Below are positions 8,214 through 17,469 of a stretch of DNA of 64,000 nt, piece by piece. The translations under genes were made by a program, and so were the position numbers. Position 1 is the stretch's first letter; the number at the start of each line of letters is the position of its first letter. The notes below the pieces were generated by a model. That model was not told the DNA's origin. It saw nothing but the letters and a program-made list of their open reading frames with translations, and searched no databases. Origin of the DNA: Neobacillus rhizophilus (lineage in GTDB: Bacteria > Bacillota > Bacilli > Bacillales > Cytobacillaceae); assembly GCF_018343535.1 (NCBI RefSeq), contig NZ_JAGYPF010000003.1, forward strand, positions 732,580 to 796,579. Direction: 5' to 3'.

Positions 8214-9017
8214 TTAAAATATTGTGGTAGATATTTGGTGAGCTATATCTTTTAAAAGTCTTCCATACGAATGAAGTTCTTCATCGGATACTTGAGAATA
8301 AAAACAATGTGTTGATAAAACGTAGCGAATATCATTATTTCCATCAAATACTGGGGCAGCAACCCCACATACCCCTAAAAAAGTCTCCTGAGAAGCTATA
8401 GCATACCCGTTACTTCTAATAATACGTAACTGATTCTTTAATTCTGTAATTGTATCAACCGTATATTCCGTAACTTTCTTAAGACCTCCGGTGTAATCTA
8501 TGATCGCATCTACTTCCTCCTCATTTAAAAAGGCTAAAAAGCATTTTCCGGTAGATGTCGTTGTCATTGGTCGAATTTGACCTAAATTTACATTAATTCG
8601 AAAGTCTTTTGTGCTTTCCTGTTTTGCTAAATAAATCACTTTATCATCGCCATATCTTTGTGAAAAAATACAGGTTTGATTGGTTAGTAGAGATGCCTTT
8701 TCAAGAAATACCTGCACTTTTTGTAAATCAATTAAATCTGAGGCCTTTTGACCCAATAGCGTTAGATAAAAACCTAATTTAAATGCTTTATCTTTTTCTG
8801 AGTAGGAAACCATATTGAATTTTAGGAGTGAATGTAAAATTCGAAAACTAGTGCTCGGATTTAAGGCAACAGCATTGGAAATTTCGGATACAGATTTACC
8901 TTTAGGACTTTCTTTCATTAAGTATTCAAGTATTTTTACTGCATTATCGATAGCTGGTACAACATACTTTTCATTTTTTATATTTTTCGTTTTCGATCCA
9001 CTTAATTTCCCTTTCAT
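8214..9017 (-). CDS. IclR family transcriptional regulator
   Basis: A 267-residue regulator. It has an N-terminal winged helix-turn-helix (about 20-85, with the K-S-V-S-E-I-S recognition region) and a C-terminal GAF-like effector domain containing T-S-T-G-K-C-F-L-A, a hallmark of the family. The ATG at 9017 is supported by GGAGG six bases upstream. It precedes the ligase operon in the same direction with a ~300-base gap holding a dead binding-protein gene. It probably controls the ligase operon in response to an organic acid (inference). Confidence 0.9.
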   Translation of the reverse strand: MKGKLSGSKTKNIKNEKYVVPAIDNAVKILEYLMKESPKGKSVSEISNAVALNPSTSFRILHSLLKFNMVSYSEKDKAFKLGFYLTLLGQKASDLIDLQKVQVFLEKASLLTNQTCIFSQRYGDDKVIYLAKQESTKDFRINVNLGQIRPMTTTSTGKCFLAFLNEEEVDAIIDYTGGLKKVTEYTVDTITELKNQLRIIRSNGYAIASQETFLGVCGVAAPVFDGNNDIRYVLSTHCFYSQVSDEELHSYGRLLKDIAHQISTTIF

Positions 9018-9250
9018 GTTCGACCTCCGTTGTTTTTATTTACAATAACAACAATATTTCTATACATTACTTTCTTCAACGCAATTAGATGAGCGATCAC
9101 CAGCACGTTCATTTAAAAACATAAGCAATTTTTATATGTAAAAAATAATATTTCATATACAAAATATATCATGTTCTTCGAATAATTGTAAATAATATTT
9201 TGAATTTTTAAAAATATATTTTAACTCTAGAAGGCCATACACTTTCGTTA

Positions 9251-9284
9251 AAAATAAAAAACCCACCTTTAAAACGAGGCGGGT
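9251..9284 (-). terminator. rho-independent terminator of the dead alcohol dehydrogenase gene
   Basis: Stem CCCGCCT / AGGTGGG on the minus strand followed by TTTTTTATTTTT. It lies just after the remains of the zinc alcohol dehydrogenase. Confidence 0.75.
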
Positions 9285-9299
9285 CCATCCATCATAGTC

Positions 9300-9665
9300 A
9301 GCTTTATCCGGACTCTTTAATCCCCTGAACAGCAACAGCAGTTGGTTCAATTAGGGCTGCATGTTCCAATATCTAGTAATCAGGTGAATGTAAAAGTAGC
9401 GTGGACGGGCATTTGCGGCAGTGATTTGCATAAACAATCCTTCTGGAAGTTTAATAACATTTTTTGCGTCGACGACCACAAAATCTGCGAAACCGCTATA
9501 GGCATTTAAACCTACAAAAGCAAAACCTTTATACATATCTACCAACGGCTCTTTATGTTTACCGCCGGTAATTAGAGGATTGATGACAACTCTATCACAG
9601 CTTGTAAACTGCTGACATCAGAACCTGTTTCTACTACAACACCGGATTTTTGAATTTAATACAAA
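9300..9665 (-). pseudogene. zinc-dependent medium-chain alcohol dehydrogenase remnant
   Basis: Minus-strand translation in shifting frames gives G-V-V-V-E-T-G-S-D-V, then G-D-R-V-V-I-N-P-L-I, then G-F-A-D-F-V-V-V-D-A-K-N-V-I-K-L-P, and finally E-P-T-A-V-A-V-Q-G-I-K. These fall in order along butanediol/sorbitol dehydrogenase-type proteins. The zinc-ligand cysteine cluster and the Rossmann domain are lost and at least two frameshifts are present. In known cyclohexanol pathways a zinc alcohol dehydrogenase oxidises the hydroxy acid, so this may be a lost member of the local ketone pathway (inference). Confidence 0.7.
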
Positions 9666-9860
9666 TGAAATGATCTTCTTTTCCATTACAAAAAGCCAGC
9701 AATTTTGCTAGCTTTATTAGGTAGGTATGATAAAGAAAACCTGGGGGCTTTGCCTTCTTTCCTTACTCCATGAAATAACTATATATAATTTTATAGATTT
9801 TTGTTTTACAATCCAATTCAGGTTTGTTTAGAACTTTTTCCTGATCTTTAATCGGACCAA

Positions 9861-10070
9861 TTAATAAGTGGTAAAAATATAAATTTTAATTTGCCCCAAT
9901 AATGGAAAGGTAATGACAATGGGCATCGCAACGGCAGATTCAGACAATGCCAATGTGTCTGCCAAACCGATTGCCAAGGTTTTAGAATGCCTAAAGGTTT
10001 CTGGTTGAAAATTTTGTCGAATTTCACACAACAAGTATGCCTTTTTGGGGGTCAAACCAAAAATATGCAA
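9861..10070 (-). pseudogene. possible MFS transporter fragment
   Basis: A 69-residue open stretch whose end P-I-V-I-T-F-P-L-L-G-Q resembles A-P-V-I-T-L-P-L-L-G-Q of the MFS protein encoded at 1592-2905. There is no ribosome binding site and no remaining transporter sequence. The assignment rests on this short match only. It lies between the ABC ATPase gene and the dead dehydrogenase. Confidence 0.35.
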
Positions 10071-10115
10071 GATTCAACTCATAAACTTATATAAGTCCCT
10101 TTTCTTCTACCTTTT

Positions 10116-11099
10116 CTAATTTGCTACTCTATCCTCGAATAATAAACACGCTGTTAGGCTTTGTTCAGAAGTAGATAGTAGATTCGGATCGATACTCCTA
10201 CATTGTTCCATCGCGACTGGACAGCGTGTATGGAAGCTGCAGCCTGCTGGAGGATTTGCAGGGCTTGGCAGGTCACCTTGTAAAATAATTCTTTCGCGGT
10301 CCCGCATTTTCGGATTTGGAAGAGGCACGGCCGACAACAATGCTTTTGTATATGGATGCCGCGGATTAGCAAACAATTCCTCTTTATCCGCAAATTCTAT
10401 AATTTTCCCAAGATACATGACCGCAATTTTGTCGCTAATATGTTTAACGGCTTGAATGCCATGTGCAATAAAGAGATAGGATAAGCCCATATCTTTTTGA
10501 ATTTCTTTTAATAGATTTAAGATTTGTGCTTGAATGGATACGTCAAGGGCTGAGACTGGTTCATCACACACAATGAGCTTAGGCTGTAAAGCTAGTGCTC
10601 TTGCGATGCCTATCCTTTGTCTTTGTCCTCCGGAGAATTCAATTGGATAACGGCTGCCATGGTAGGAATCGAGCCCGACTCTCTCTAGTAGTTCGTCCAC
10701 CCTTTTCCTTCGATCTTTTGCGTTACCGACTTTATGCAGGACTAAAGGTTCAGCAATAATATCTGCAACTGTCATTCTCGGATTGAGCGACGAATACGGA
10801 TCCTGAAAGATCATCTGTAAGTTCTTTCCTAAGGATTTTTTAGCTCTGTACTCACTTAATTTTTTTCCCTCAAAATAGATTTCACCACCTGTCGGATCTG
10901 TCAGTCCGACGACCATTCTGCCTGTTGTCGATTTCCCGCATCCTGATTCACCAACCAAACCAACGGTTTCTCCAGGATAAATGTCTATGCTTACACCATC
11001 AACAGCTTTCACAAAATGATTCTTTTTCCCAAAAAGTCCGCTTCCAACAGGAAAGTACTTTTTAATGTCTATAATTGATACTAGTGGCTGCTGTTTCAT
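10116..11099 (-). CDS. peptide-type ABC transporter ATP-binding protein (DppF/OppF-like)
   Basis: A 327-residue ATPase with Walker A G-E-S-G-C-G-K-S at 50-57, signature S-G-G-Q-R-Q-R and Walker B I-V-C-D-E-P. The C-terminal oligopeptide/dipeptide extension contains C-x-F-H-T-R-C-P and further cysteines and may carry an iron-sulfur site, as in some DppD/DppF proteins. The start at ATG 11099 follows AGGGGG by about 11 bases; the gene overlaps the end of the preceding ATPase gene by ~38 bases. Last gene of the SBP-B-C-D-F transporter operon. Confidence 0.9.
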   Translation of the reverse strand: MKQQPLVSIIDIKKYFPVGSGLFGKKNHFVKAVDGVSIDIYPGETVGLVGESGCGKSTTGRMVVGLTDPTGGEIYFEGKKLSEYRAKKSLGKNLQMIFQDPYSSLNPRMTVADIIAEPLVLHKVGNAKDRRKRVDELLERVGLDSYHGSRYPIEFSGGQRQRIGIARALALQPKLIVCDEPVSALDVSIQAQILNLLKEIQKDMGLSYLFIAHGIQAVKHISDKIAVMYLGKIIEFADKEELFANPRHPYTKALLSAVPLPNPKMRDRERIILQGDLPSPANPPAGCSFHTRCPVAMEQCRSIDPNLLSTSEQSLTACLLFEDRVAN

Positions 11100-12102
11100 A
11101 ATGTGCACTGCCCCCTTCCTTTCCAAACGGATTCCAACAAGAAACCCGGTTCCCTGACGGATGTTGAAGCAATGTTGGTGCAGTTTGACTGCACTTTTTA
11201 GTAGCGTAGCTGCATCGTGTCACGAAATTGCAACCTGTTGGCAACTCAAGTGGGTTCGGCACAATTCCAGGGATGGTGTCTAATTTTTCTTTAGAAGGGC
11301 CGTATAACTCTGGTACGCTCGACATTAATCCTTTTGTATACGGGTGAAGAGGATTTTCAAAGATATCCGCTACCGTTCCTTCTTCGACAATCTTTCCGCA
11401 ATACATAACTAAGACACGATCAGCCATTTCGGCTACAACACCGAGATCATGCGTTATTAGGAGAATGGAAATGCCGGTTTCCTTCTGTAACTTGCGCAAT
11501 AGGTTTAGAATTTGCGCCTGAATCGTCACATCAAGTGCCGTTGTCGGTTCATCGGCAATAAGGAGCTGTGGATCACAAGCAAGTGCCATTGCAATCATTA
11601 CTCTTTGCCTCATTCCACCGGACAATTGATGAGGATAGTCATTGAGGCGCCGCTTTGCATCGGGAATGCCGACTTTATTCAATAAATCGAGTGCTGTTTC
11701 TAGGGCTTCTTTATATTTCACTTTTTTATGCAAAACGATTGACTCGGCAATTTGTTTGCCAATGGTATGGACAGGATTAAGTGAAAACATCGGATCCTGG
11801 AAAATCATAGCTATTTCGTTGCCACGAATTTTCCTCATTTCCTTTTCTTCTAATCTCAATAAATCTTTATCTTTAAAGTAAATGCTGCTTTCTGGTTTAT
11901 ATTGAATCGCACTAGCGTTGAGTCCCATGATCGAGAGGGAGGAAACGCTTTTTCCGCTTCCCGACTCGCCTACTAATGCGACAATTTCCCCTTTATTGAT
12001 AGAGAATGAAACATTGTTAACAGGTTTGATTTCGCCTTTCGGTGTTGAAATGAAGGTTTCCAGATTTTTCACCTCAAGTAATGGCGATTCTTTCGAACTC
12101 AT
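11062..12102 (-). CDS. peptide-type ABC transporter ATP-binding protein (DppD/OppD-like)
   Basis: A 346-residue ATPase with Walker A G-E-S-G-S-G-K-S at 45-52, signature L-S-G-G-M-R-Q-R, Walker B L-L-I-A-D-E-P and the family's C-terminal cysteine cluster G-C-N-F-V-T-R-C. AAGGAGG eight bases upstream fixes the ATG at 12102. It couples with the F protein to power import through the two permeases encoded just upstream. The first ATPase is longer than the second, as is usual for this family. Confidence 0.92.
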   Translation of the reverse strand: MSSKESPLLEVKNLETFISTPKGEIKPVNNVSFSINKGEIVALVGESGSGKSVSSLSIMGLNASAIQYKPESSIYFKDKDLLRLEEKEMRKIRGNEIAMIFQDPMFSLNPVHTIGKQIAESIVLHKKVKYKEALETALDLLNKVGIPDAKRRLNDYPHQLSGGMRQRVMIAMALACDPQLLIADEPTTALDVTIQAQILNLLRKLQKETGISILLITHDLGVVAEMADRVLVMYCGKIVEEGTVADIFENPLHPYTKGLMSSVPELYGPSKEKLDTIPGIVPNPLELPTGCNFVTRCSYATKKCSQTAPTLLQHPSGNRVSCWNPFGKEGGSAHYETAATSINYRH

Positions 12103-12119
12103 GCTTCCGACCTCCTTTA

Positions 12120-12959
12120 TTAAGCTTTTTTAAACTTTGGATCAAGCGCTGCACGAAGCCCATCTCCGAGGAAATTGCCAGCCATTACCGTCAGCATAAT
12201 AGCTAGACCAGGGTAAATAATCATCCACGCATTCATGTTGATCATGCTGTAGGCTTGTTGAATCATATTTCCCCAACTAATCTGCGGAGACTTTGCACCC
12301 ATTCCAAGAAAACTAAGCGAGGCTTCAACTAAAATCGCATAGCTTAAATTAAATGATGCTTGCACAACGATTGGAGGAGTGATGTTCGGGATAATATGTT
12401 TCAGCATGATCCAGCCTGCGCCAGCACCTGAGATTTTTGCTGCTTCCACATAAGGCTCTGAACGAATTTGCAATGTTTGTCCCCTTGCAAGCCTTGCGAA
12501 TTGCGGTGTGAATACGATGCCGATGGCAATCATGGCGTTCCATAAACTAATACCCAGAGCACCTGTAATCCCAAGCGCCAGCAAAATGGCAGGAATGGCG
12601 ATAATACCGTCAACAATCCGCATCAAAATATCATCAACGGCCCCGCCTAAATAGCCTGACAAAATTCCCATCGGAACACCGATACAGAGCGGAATTAATA
12701 TCGCAACCACCCCTGCTTGGATGGCCGCCTTTGTTCCCATTAACAATCGGCTGAAAATATCACGGCCGAGTTCATCTGTACCTAACCAGTGTTGGGAACT
12801 TGGGCTAAGCATGACTTTCATCAAGTCCTGTTTTAACGGATCATGAGGCACGATGAACGGAGCAATCATGGAAATAATGACAAGAATCATTAAAAAAATG
12901 AAGCTGAAAAATGCTAGCCGTTCTGCCATTAAACGCTTGAAAACTGTTTTAAAACTCAT
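12120..12959 (-). CDS. peptide-type ABC transporter permease (DppC/OppC-like)
   Basis: A 279-residue inner-membrane permease. The N-terminal OppC segment holds one membrane helix and the H-D-P motif, and T-D-E-L-G-R-D-I-F-S-R is the diagnostic C-type signature. The EAA loop (E-A-A-K-I-S-G-A-G) is near residue 165. GGAG seven bases upstream supports the ATG at 12959. It pairs with the B permease encoded 15 bases upstream. Confidence 0.92.
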   Translation of the reverse strand: MSFKTVFKRLMAERLAFFSFIFLMILVIISMIAPFIVPHDPLKQDLMKVMLSPSSQHWLGTDELGRDIFSRLLMGTKAAIQAGVVAILIPLCIGVPMGILSGYLGGAVDDILMRIVDGIIAIPAILLALGITGALGISLWNAMIAIGIVFTPQFARLARGQTLQIRSEPYVEAAKISGAGAGWIMLKHIIPNITPPIVVQASFNLSYAILVEASLSFLGMGAKSPQISWGNMIQQAYSMINMNAWMIIYPGLAIMLTVMAGNFLGDGLRAALDPKFKKA

Positions 12960-12974
12960 TTCCCTGCTCCTTCC

Positions 12975-13919
12975 CTAATATTCAATCCGAGGATCTAAGA
13001 TAGCGTACACAAGGTCAGTAATAAAATTGATAATAATAACCATGATAATCATGACGAGAACAACCCCCTGAAGCATTGTGAAGTCACGCTGCAATATGGA
13101 GTTGACTGCGAGCTGACCCATGCCGGGTATGGCAAATATCGTTTCAATCACAACGGTTGCACCTAATAAGTTTCCGAATAAAATACCAATTGTCGTCACA
13201 ACTGGCAGCATGGCATTTTGCAGCCCGTGTTTGAAAATCGCTCTCCAGCGCTCAACACCCTTGGAGTATGCAGTCCGCAAATAATCCGCACTCATTACTT
13301 CCATTAAAGATGAGCGTAAGTGTCTTGTAATCTGTGCAGTTCCAACCGCCCCAAGTGAAAGAGCCGGCAACAAAATTCCTTTTATAAAGTTTACTGGGTT
13401 TTCATTAATACTCGTAAATCCAGTCGCCGGTACCCACTCAAGCTTCAAGCTAAAGAATAAAACGAGCAGCATCGCAAGCCAAAAGTTTGGCATCGACATG
13501 CCAATCGTTCCAAAAAAGCGCGATACATAGTCGATCCAGCTATTCGGATAATAGATAGACATAATCGCGAAAAACATGCCACCCAAAACGGAAATGATCA
13601 TCGCAGTGACAACCAATTGAAATGTAACAGCGAAACGGCTGATCACCGCCTCATGAACGAATTGTCCCGTGAAAATGGAACGGCCCAAATCCCCTTGAAG
13701 GGCATTTTTCAACCATTCCAAATACTGCACAATAATCGGTTGATCAAGGCCCAACTGCTGCCGTAATTGTGCTATTTTTTCCGGAGTCGCATTTTCGCCT
13801 AGTAACGCCAAGACAGGGTCACCTGGGATAAGTAAAATAAAAGAAAACACGATGAGGGTTGTAATGAATAGCATTGGGATAATATACAATAAGCGACGTG
13901 CTAGAAATTTTAAAAACAT
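12975..13919 (-). CDS. peptide-type ABC transporter permease (DppB/OppB-like)
   Basis: A 314-residue permease with the B-type N-terminus (R-R-L-L-Y-I-I-P-M-L), P-G-D-P-V and the L-R-Q-Q-L-G-L-D-Q-P segment, and six predicted membrane helices. The EAA region is around Y-L-R-T-A-Y-S-K-G-V. The start has AGGAGGG nine bases upstream. It follows the binding-protein gene after a 163-base gap containing a perfect 10-bp hairpin, a usual arrangement for making more binding protein than permease. Confidence 0.92.
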   Translation of the reverse strand: MFLKFLARRLLYIIPMLFITTLIVFSFILLIPGDPVLALLGENATPEKIAQLRQQLGLDQPIIVQYLEWLKNALQGDLGRSIFTGQFVHEAVISRFAVTFQLVVTAMIISVLGGMFFAIMSIYYPNSWIDYVSRFFGTIGMSMPNFWLAMLLVLFFSLKLEWVPATGFTSINENPVNFIKGILLPALSLGAVGTAQITRHLRSSLMEVMSADYLRTAYSKGVERWRAIFKHGLQNAMLPVVTTIGILFGNLLGATVVIETIFAIPGMGQLAVNSILQRDFTMLQGVVLVMIIMVIIINFITDLVYAILDPRIEY

Positions 13920-13973
13920 TCTTACGCCCTCCTTCCGTTCAGTTTGAAAGCACCAGCAAACTTCATTGAAATA

Positions 13974-14006
13974 AGTGGAGCAGACATGGTGAGTTGCTGC
14001 TCCACT
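13974..14006. promoter_or_regulatory. intercistronic hairpin between binding-protein and permease genes
   Basis: Perfect 10-bp arms AGTGGAGCAG / CTGCTCCACT with a 13-base loop and no strong T-run on either strand. It could stabilise the upstream binding-protein mRNA or act as a leaky terminator. Confidence 0.6.
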
Positions 14007-14082
14007 ATTAAAATGTTGTTGAACATGTACTTTTATTATTTTTGTGATCGTTTTCTCAATCGACTCAATTAGATACTTTTCA

Positions 14083-15660
14083 TTACTCCCCCATCCAGAT
14101 CGTTGAGAAAACTGGTTTGCCCATCATATTTGGTTCAAATCCTTTTACCTTTTTATTCATAGCAGATGTCATCCGATCGTATACAATTGGGATTGCAATT
14201 GCTTCTTCCAAAAGTGCTTTTTTACTAATTTCTTTGTATAATTTAGCACGTTCCTTTTGATCATAACTTGAAGCTGCTTCTGAAATAAGTGACTCAATTT
14301 CCGGAGTAGAGTATTTACCAGGATTAAGATAGCTATTTGCTGAAAATATAAGTCGGGTCGTCATTTGCGGATCTGGACGCCCTGTCCAAGAGGTAAAAAA
14401 TGCTGGTGCTGTCTTTTCGGCAAAATAACTTGTAGTCCCCTTTGTGACTTCCATTGGCTGAAGGTCCACATTAATTCCTATTTCTTTTAGCTGGCTCTTT
14501 ACGGCTTCGGCACCCTTTGCATAATCCGCAATCGGAAAGTTAATCATTGTGAATGAGATATCCTTAAGCCCGGAGTCTTTTACTAATTGTTTTGCTTTTT
14601 CAGGGTTATATTCTATTTTCATTTCAGGATTACCCGCCCAATATTCCTTTGGAAAGATGTTATTAGCCGGTTCACCTTGTCCAAAATTAATCCCTTTATT
14701 AATCCCCTCACGGTTAATCCCATATTGGATTGCTAATCGTACATTTTTATTATCAAACGGCGGCATTGATTGATTTAAAAACATCATCTTAAATCGAAGT
14801 GGCAAAACATCTTTTAAGACAATATTGGAATCAGTTTTTAGATTTTGAACATTCCCAGGGGAAATATTGTCAGCATAATCTATTTCACCTGATTTAAGTG
14901 CATTAATTCTTGTATTTTCATCCGGCATGACTTTAATTGTCATTTTGTCAAGATAAGGCTTTCCCTCCTGCCAGTAATCTTCATAGGCTTCAAAAACAAC
15001 CTCTCCATTAGGAATATGCTTTACTCGTTTAAAAGGTCCTGCCCCAGTCGGATGTAGAGGAAAGTCATCACCATATTCTTTAACAGCAGCAGGGGAGACC
15101 ATCATCCCACCTCGGTCTGATAGCGCTAACAAAAGAGACGAATCTGGTTGTTTTAAATTGAGTTTAACAGTCTTATTATCAGTAACTTCTACACTATCAA
15201 TATTTTTGAGATCGGATACCACTGACTTATCGGAGTTAACTCGTTCGATATTAAATTTCACCGCTTCCGCATCAAATGCGGTGCCGTCATGAAAAGTTAC
15301 ACCTTCCCTAAGATGAAGAATCAATGTCTTCTTATCGTCTGTAAATTCCCATGATTCAGCCAATCCGGGCTTTGGCTCAAGCTCTTTCGTAAATGAGATA
15401 AGTGTATCATAGATGGGCCATAGTAAAGGATGATCACTACCACTGCTTCCTAAAATTGGATCATAATTCGTGGAATCCGATTGATACGCTAATGTCACTT
15501 CCCCACCTTTTTTAGGTTTGCCTTCTTCAGACTTCGATGCTTGACCGGAATTTGTTGGATTCTTTCCTGAGCTCGTATCAGAAGAACAACCCACGATCAT
15601 AACGGCAAGAATTAGCACTGGCACTAATTTGGCAATAAAAGTGAAATTCATTCTTTTCAA
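14083..15660 (-). CDS. ABC transporter substrate-binding lipoprotein, peptide/nickel (SBP_bac_5) family
   Basis: About 525 residues. Lipoprotein signal with lipobox I-V-G-C near residue 25, then a Ser/Lys/Gly-rich linker and the family-5 binding domain. I chose the TTG at 15660, placed about 9 bases after GGGAG; the ATG three codons earlier (15669) sits directly on that site. It is a close paralogue of the protein encoded at 4649-6211. First gene of the complete transporter operon and downstream of the aldehyde dehydrogenase gene. SBP_bac_5 proteins bind peptides but also opines, sugars, metals or other solutes. The catabolic setting suggests a small organic ligand (inference). Confidence 0.88.
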   Translation of the reverse strand: MKRMNFTFIAKLVPVLILAVMIVGCSSDTSSGKNPTNSGQASKSEEGKPKKGGEVTLAYQSDSTNYDPILGSSGSDHPLLWPIYDTLISFTKELEPKPGLAESWEFTDDKKTLILHLREGVTFHDGTAFDAEAVKFNIERVNSDKSVVSDLKNIDSVEVTDNKTVKLNLKQPDSSLLLALSDRGGMMVSPAAVKEYGDDFPLHPTGAGPFKRVKHIPNGEVVFEAYEDYWQEGKPYLDKMTIKVMPDENTRINALKSGEIDYADNISPGNVQNLKTDSNIVLKDVLPLRFKMMFLNQSMPPFDNKNVRLAIQYGINREGINKGINFGQGEPANNIFPKEYWAGNPEMKIEYNPEKAKQLVKDSGLKDISFTMINFPIADYAKGAEAVKSQLKEIGINVDLQPMEVTKGTTSYFAEKTAPAFFTSWTGRPDPQMTTRLIFSANSYLNPGKYSTPEIESLISEAASSYDQKERAKLYKEISKKALLEEAIAIPIVYDRMTSAMNKKVKGFEPNMMGKPVFSTIWMGE

Positions 15661-15798
15661 TAAAATCATCTCCCGTCCCGTAAGAAAATTAATTGGTAAA
15701 CCTTTTTTGTTCTTACCTGGATGTAATTTTTTTTAGTGAATTTTTCAAAATGTGCAAAATCTGCTGTATTGTTGAGTACTGTAAGATCAGCTACTAGT

Positions 15799-17232
15799 TC
15801 AATTTTGTTTAATTTTCATTGATACATATTTTTCAACTAAATATTCTTGTAAACCGTACTTTCCACCTTCGCGGCCAACACCACTTGCTTTTACCCCGCC
15901 GAAAGGAGCCTGTGCCGTTGTAGGCAATTCATCATTTATACCAACAATTCCATATTCAAGATTTTCCATCATTCGTATGGCACGACTAAAATCATTGGTA
16001 TAACAATATGCTGCTAGACCATATTGAAAATGATTGGCTCTTTCAACTACTTCCTCTTCTGATTGAAATGTAAAGATCGGTGCAACTGGTCCAAACGTTT
16101 CCTCTTTTGAAATAATCATTTCATCCGTAGCATAATTGATCACTGTAGGTTCAAAAAAGCACCCATCCATTTGTTCAAATTTTGCTTCTTTTCCTCCGGC
16201 GATCACTTTGCCACCATGTTTTATTGCATCATCAATTTGTGATGTAACTTTAGATAAAGACTCGCGATTGATTAGTGGACCTATGTCTGTGTTGTCATTC
16301 AGCCCATTTCCTATGACCAGTTCACTTACTTTTTTCGCAAATAATGTGCCAAACTCATCTGCTATCGATTCCTGAACATAAATCCGATTTGTACAAACAC
16401 AGGTTTGGCCTGCATTTCTAAATTTACTTGCGATTGCACCATCTACTGCAGTTTCTAGATCTGCATCTTCAAAAACGATATATGGTGCATGACCGCCTAG
16501 CTCCATCGATACTTTTTTTACTGTATCAGCTGCACCGCGCATCAATTCAATTCCTACTTCAGTTGACCCAGTAAAAGTTAATTTACGGACCGCAAAACTC
16601 CCATTAAAAGTAGAAGCTATCTCCTGAGATGGTCCTGTTACTAGATTCGCCACTCCTTTTGGCAGTCTTGCAGCATCCAGTGCCTCAAAAATTAATTTTG
16701 CTGTAAGAGGGGTTGCTGATGCTGGTTTAACGATCACAGTACAACCTGCCGCAAGTGCTGGAGCGATCTTTCTAGTAATCATTGCTGCTGGAAAATTCCA
16801 AGGTGTAATCGCCGCAGTAACCCCAACAGGCTCCTGTAAAACAAATATTCTTTTATCCATACTTGAAGCTGGAATCGTATCACCATAAATACGTTTTGCT
16901 TCCTCTGCATACCAGTCAACATAAGATATTGCTAGATTAACTTCTCCAATAGACTCTCGTAATGGTTTCCCCATTTCAAGAGTTATTGTTTTTGCAATAT
17001 CCTCCGCTCTAATCCTTAATTGATCAGCAAAAGTTTTTAAAAACGAACTTCTTTCTCCAGCCGTTTTTCTTTTCCATATCTTAAAAGCCTGTTCAGCAGA
17101 AGAAATGGCCATTTCTGTATCTTCTTTGTTCCCATATGCCATCTCTCCAACCTTTTCTTTGGTTGCTGGATTATAAACAGTGAAATTTTTATTCGAAACA
17201 GATGGGGTCCATTCACCATTAATATAAAGCAT
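15799..17232 (-). CDS. NAD(P)-dependent aldehyde dehydrogenase, succinate-semialdehyde dehydrogenase type
   Basis: A 477-residue aldehyde dehydrogenase. Cofactor-site F-T-G-S-T-E-V-G at 220-227, general base Glu244 in M-E-L-G-G and catalytic Cys278 in N-A-G-Q-T-C. Length and motifs match GabD-like enzymes, which oxidise omega-oxo acids. In this operon, after a monooxygenase, hydrolase and SDR, the expected substrate would be an omega-oxo acid such as 6-oxohexanoate, the ChnE step of cyclohexanone breakdown (inference). A 237-base gap with a hairpin separates it from the SDR gene, so it may also have its own transcription level. Confidence 0.9.
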   Translation of the reverse strand: MLYINGEWTPSVSNKNFTVYNPATKEKVGEMAYGNKEDTEMAISSAEQAFKIWKRKTAGERSSFLKTFADQLRIRAEDIAKTITLEMGKPLRESIGEVNLAISYVDWYAEEAKRIYGDTIPASSMDKRIFVLQEPVGVTAAITPWNFPAAMITRKIAPALAAGCTVIVKPASATPLTAKLIFEALDAARLPKGVANLVTGPSQEIASTFNGSFAVRKLTFTGSTEVGIELMRGAADTVKKVSMELGGHAPYIVFEDADLETAVDGAIASKFRNAGQTCVCTNRIYVQESIADEFGTLFAKKVSELVIGNGLNDNTDIGPLINRESLSKVTSQIDDAIKHGGKVIAGGKEAKFEQMDGCFFEPTVINYATDEMIISKEETFGPVAPIFTFQSEEEVVERANHFQYGLAAYCYTNDFSRAIRMMENLEYGIVGINDELPTTAQAPFGGVKASGVGREGGKYGLQEYLVEKYVSMKIKQN

Positions 17233-17418
17233 CTAGATGCCTCCTCGTTTAATATGCTTAGGCGTTCATTTTCATCCTATTATTTTCTAACTAATTGCCT
17301 TGTGAAAATGTTGAATATGTTGGGAGTTTCGTGATGATTCAAGATAATAGTATTAGAATAATTGGGGAAAATTTTTACCTTGATTGCGGGTATATAGGTT
17401 CTTGGCATTTCCAAGATA

Positions 17419-17446
17419 GATGGGACAAGGGATTCCTCATCCCATC
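17419..17446. promoter_or_regulatory. hairpin between SDR and aldehyde dehydrogenase genes
   Basis: Arms GATGGGA / TCCCATC with a 14-base loop, without a T-run. A second small hairpin (CTTGG-N5-CCAAG) lies at 17401-17415. Possible attenuator or processing site inside the operon. Confidence 0.4.
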
Positions 17447-17469
17447 ATGATTTAATTAAGACTCTATAT

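Noticed and set aside
15799..17232. Aldehyde dehydrogenase as a GABA-pathway gabD
   Set aside because: No GABA aminotransferase or GABA transporter is nearby; the ketone operon context explains it better, so no gabD symbol was given.
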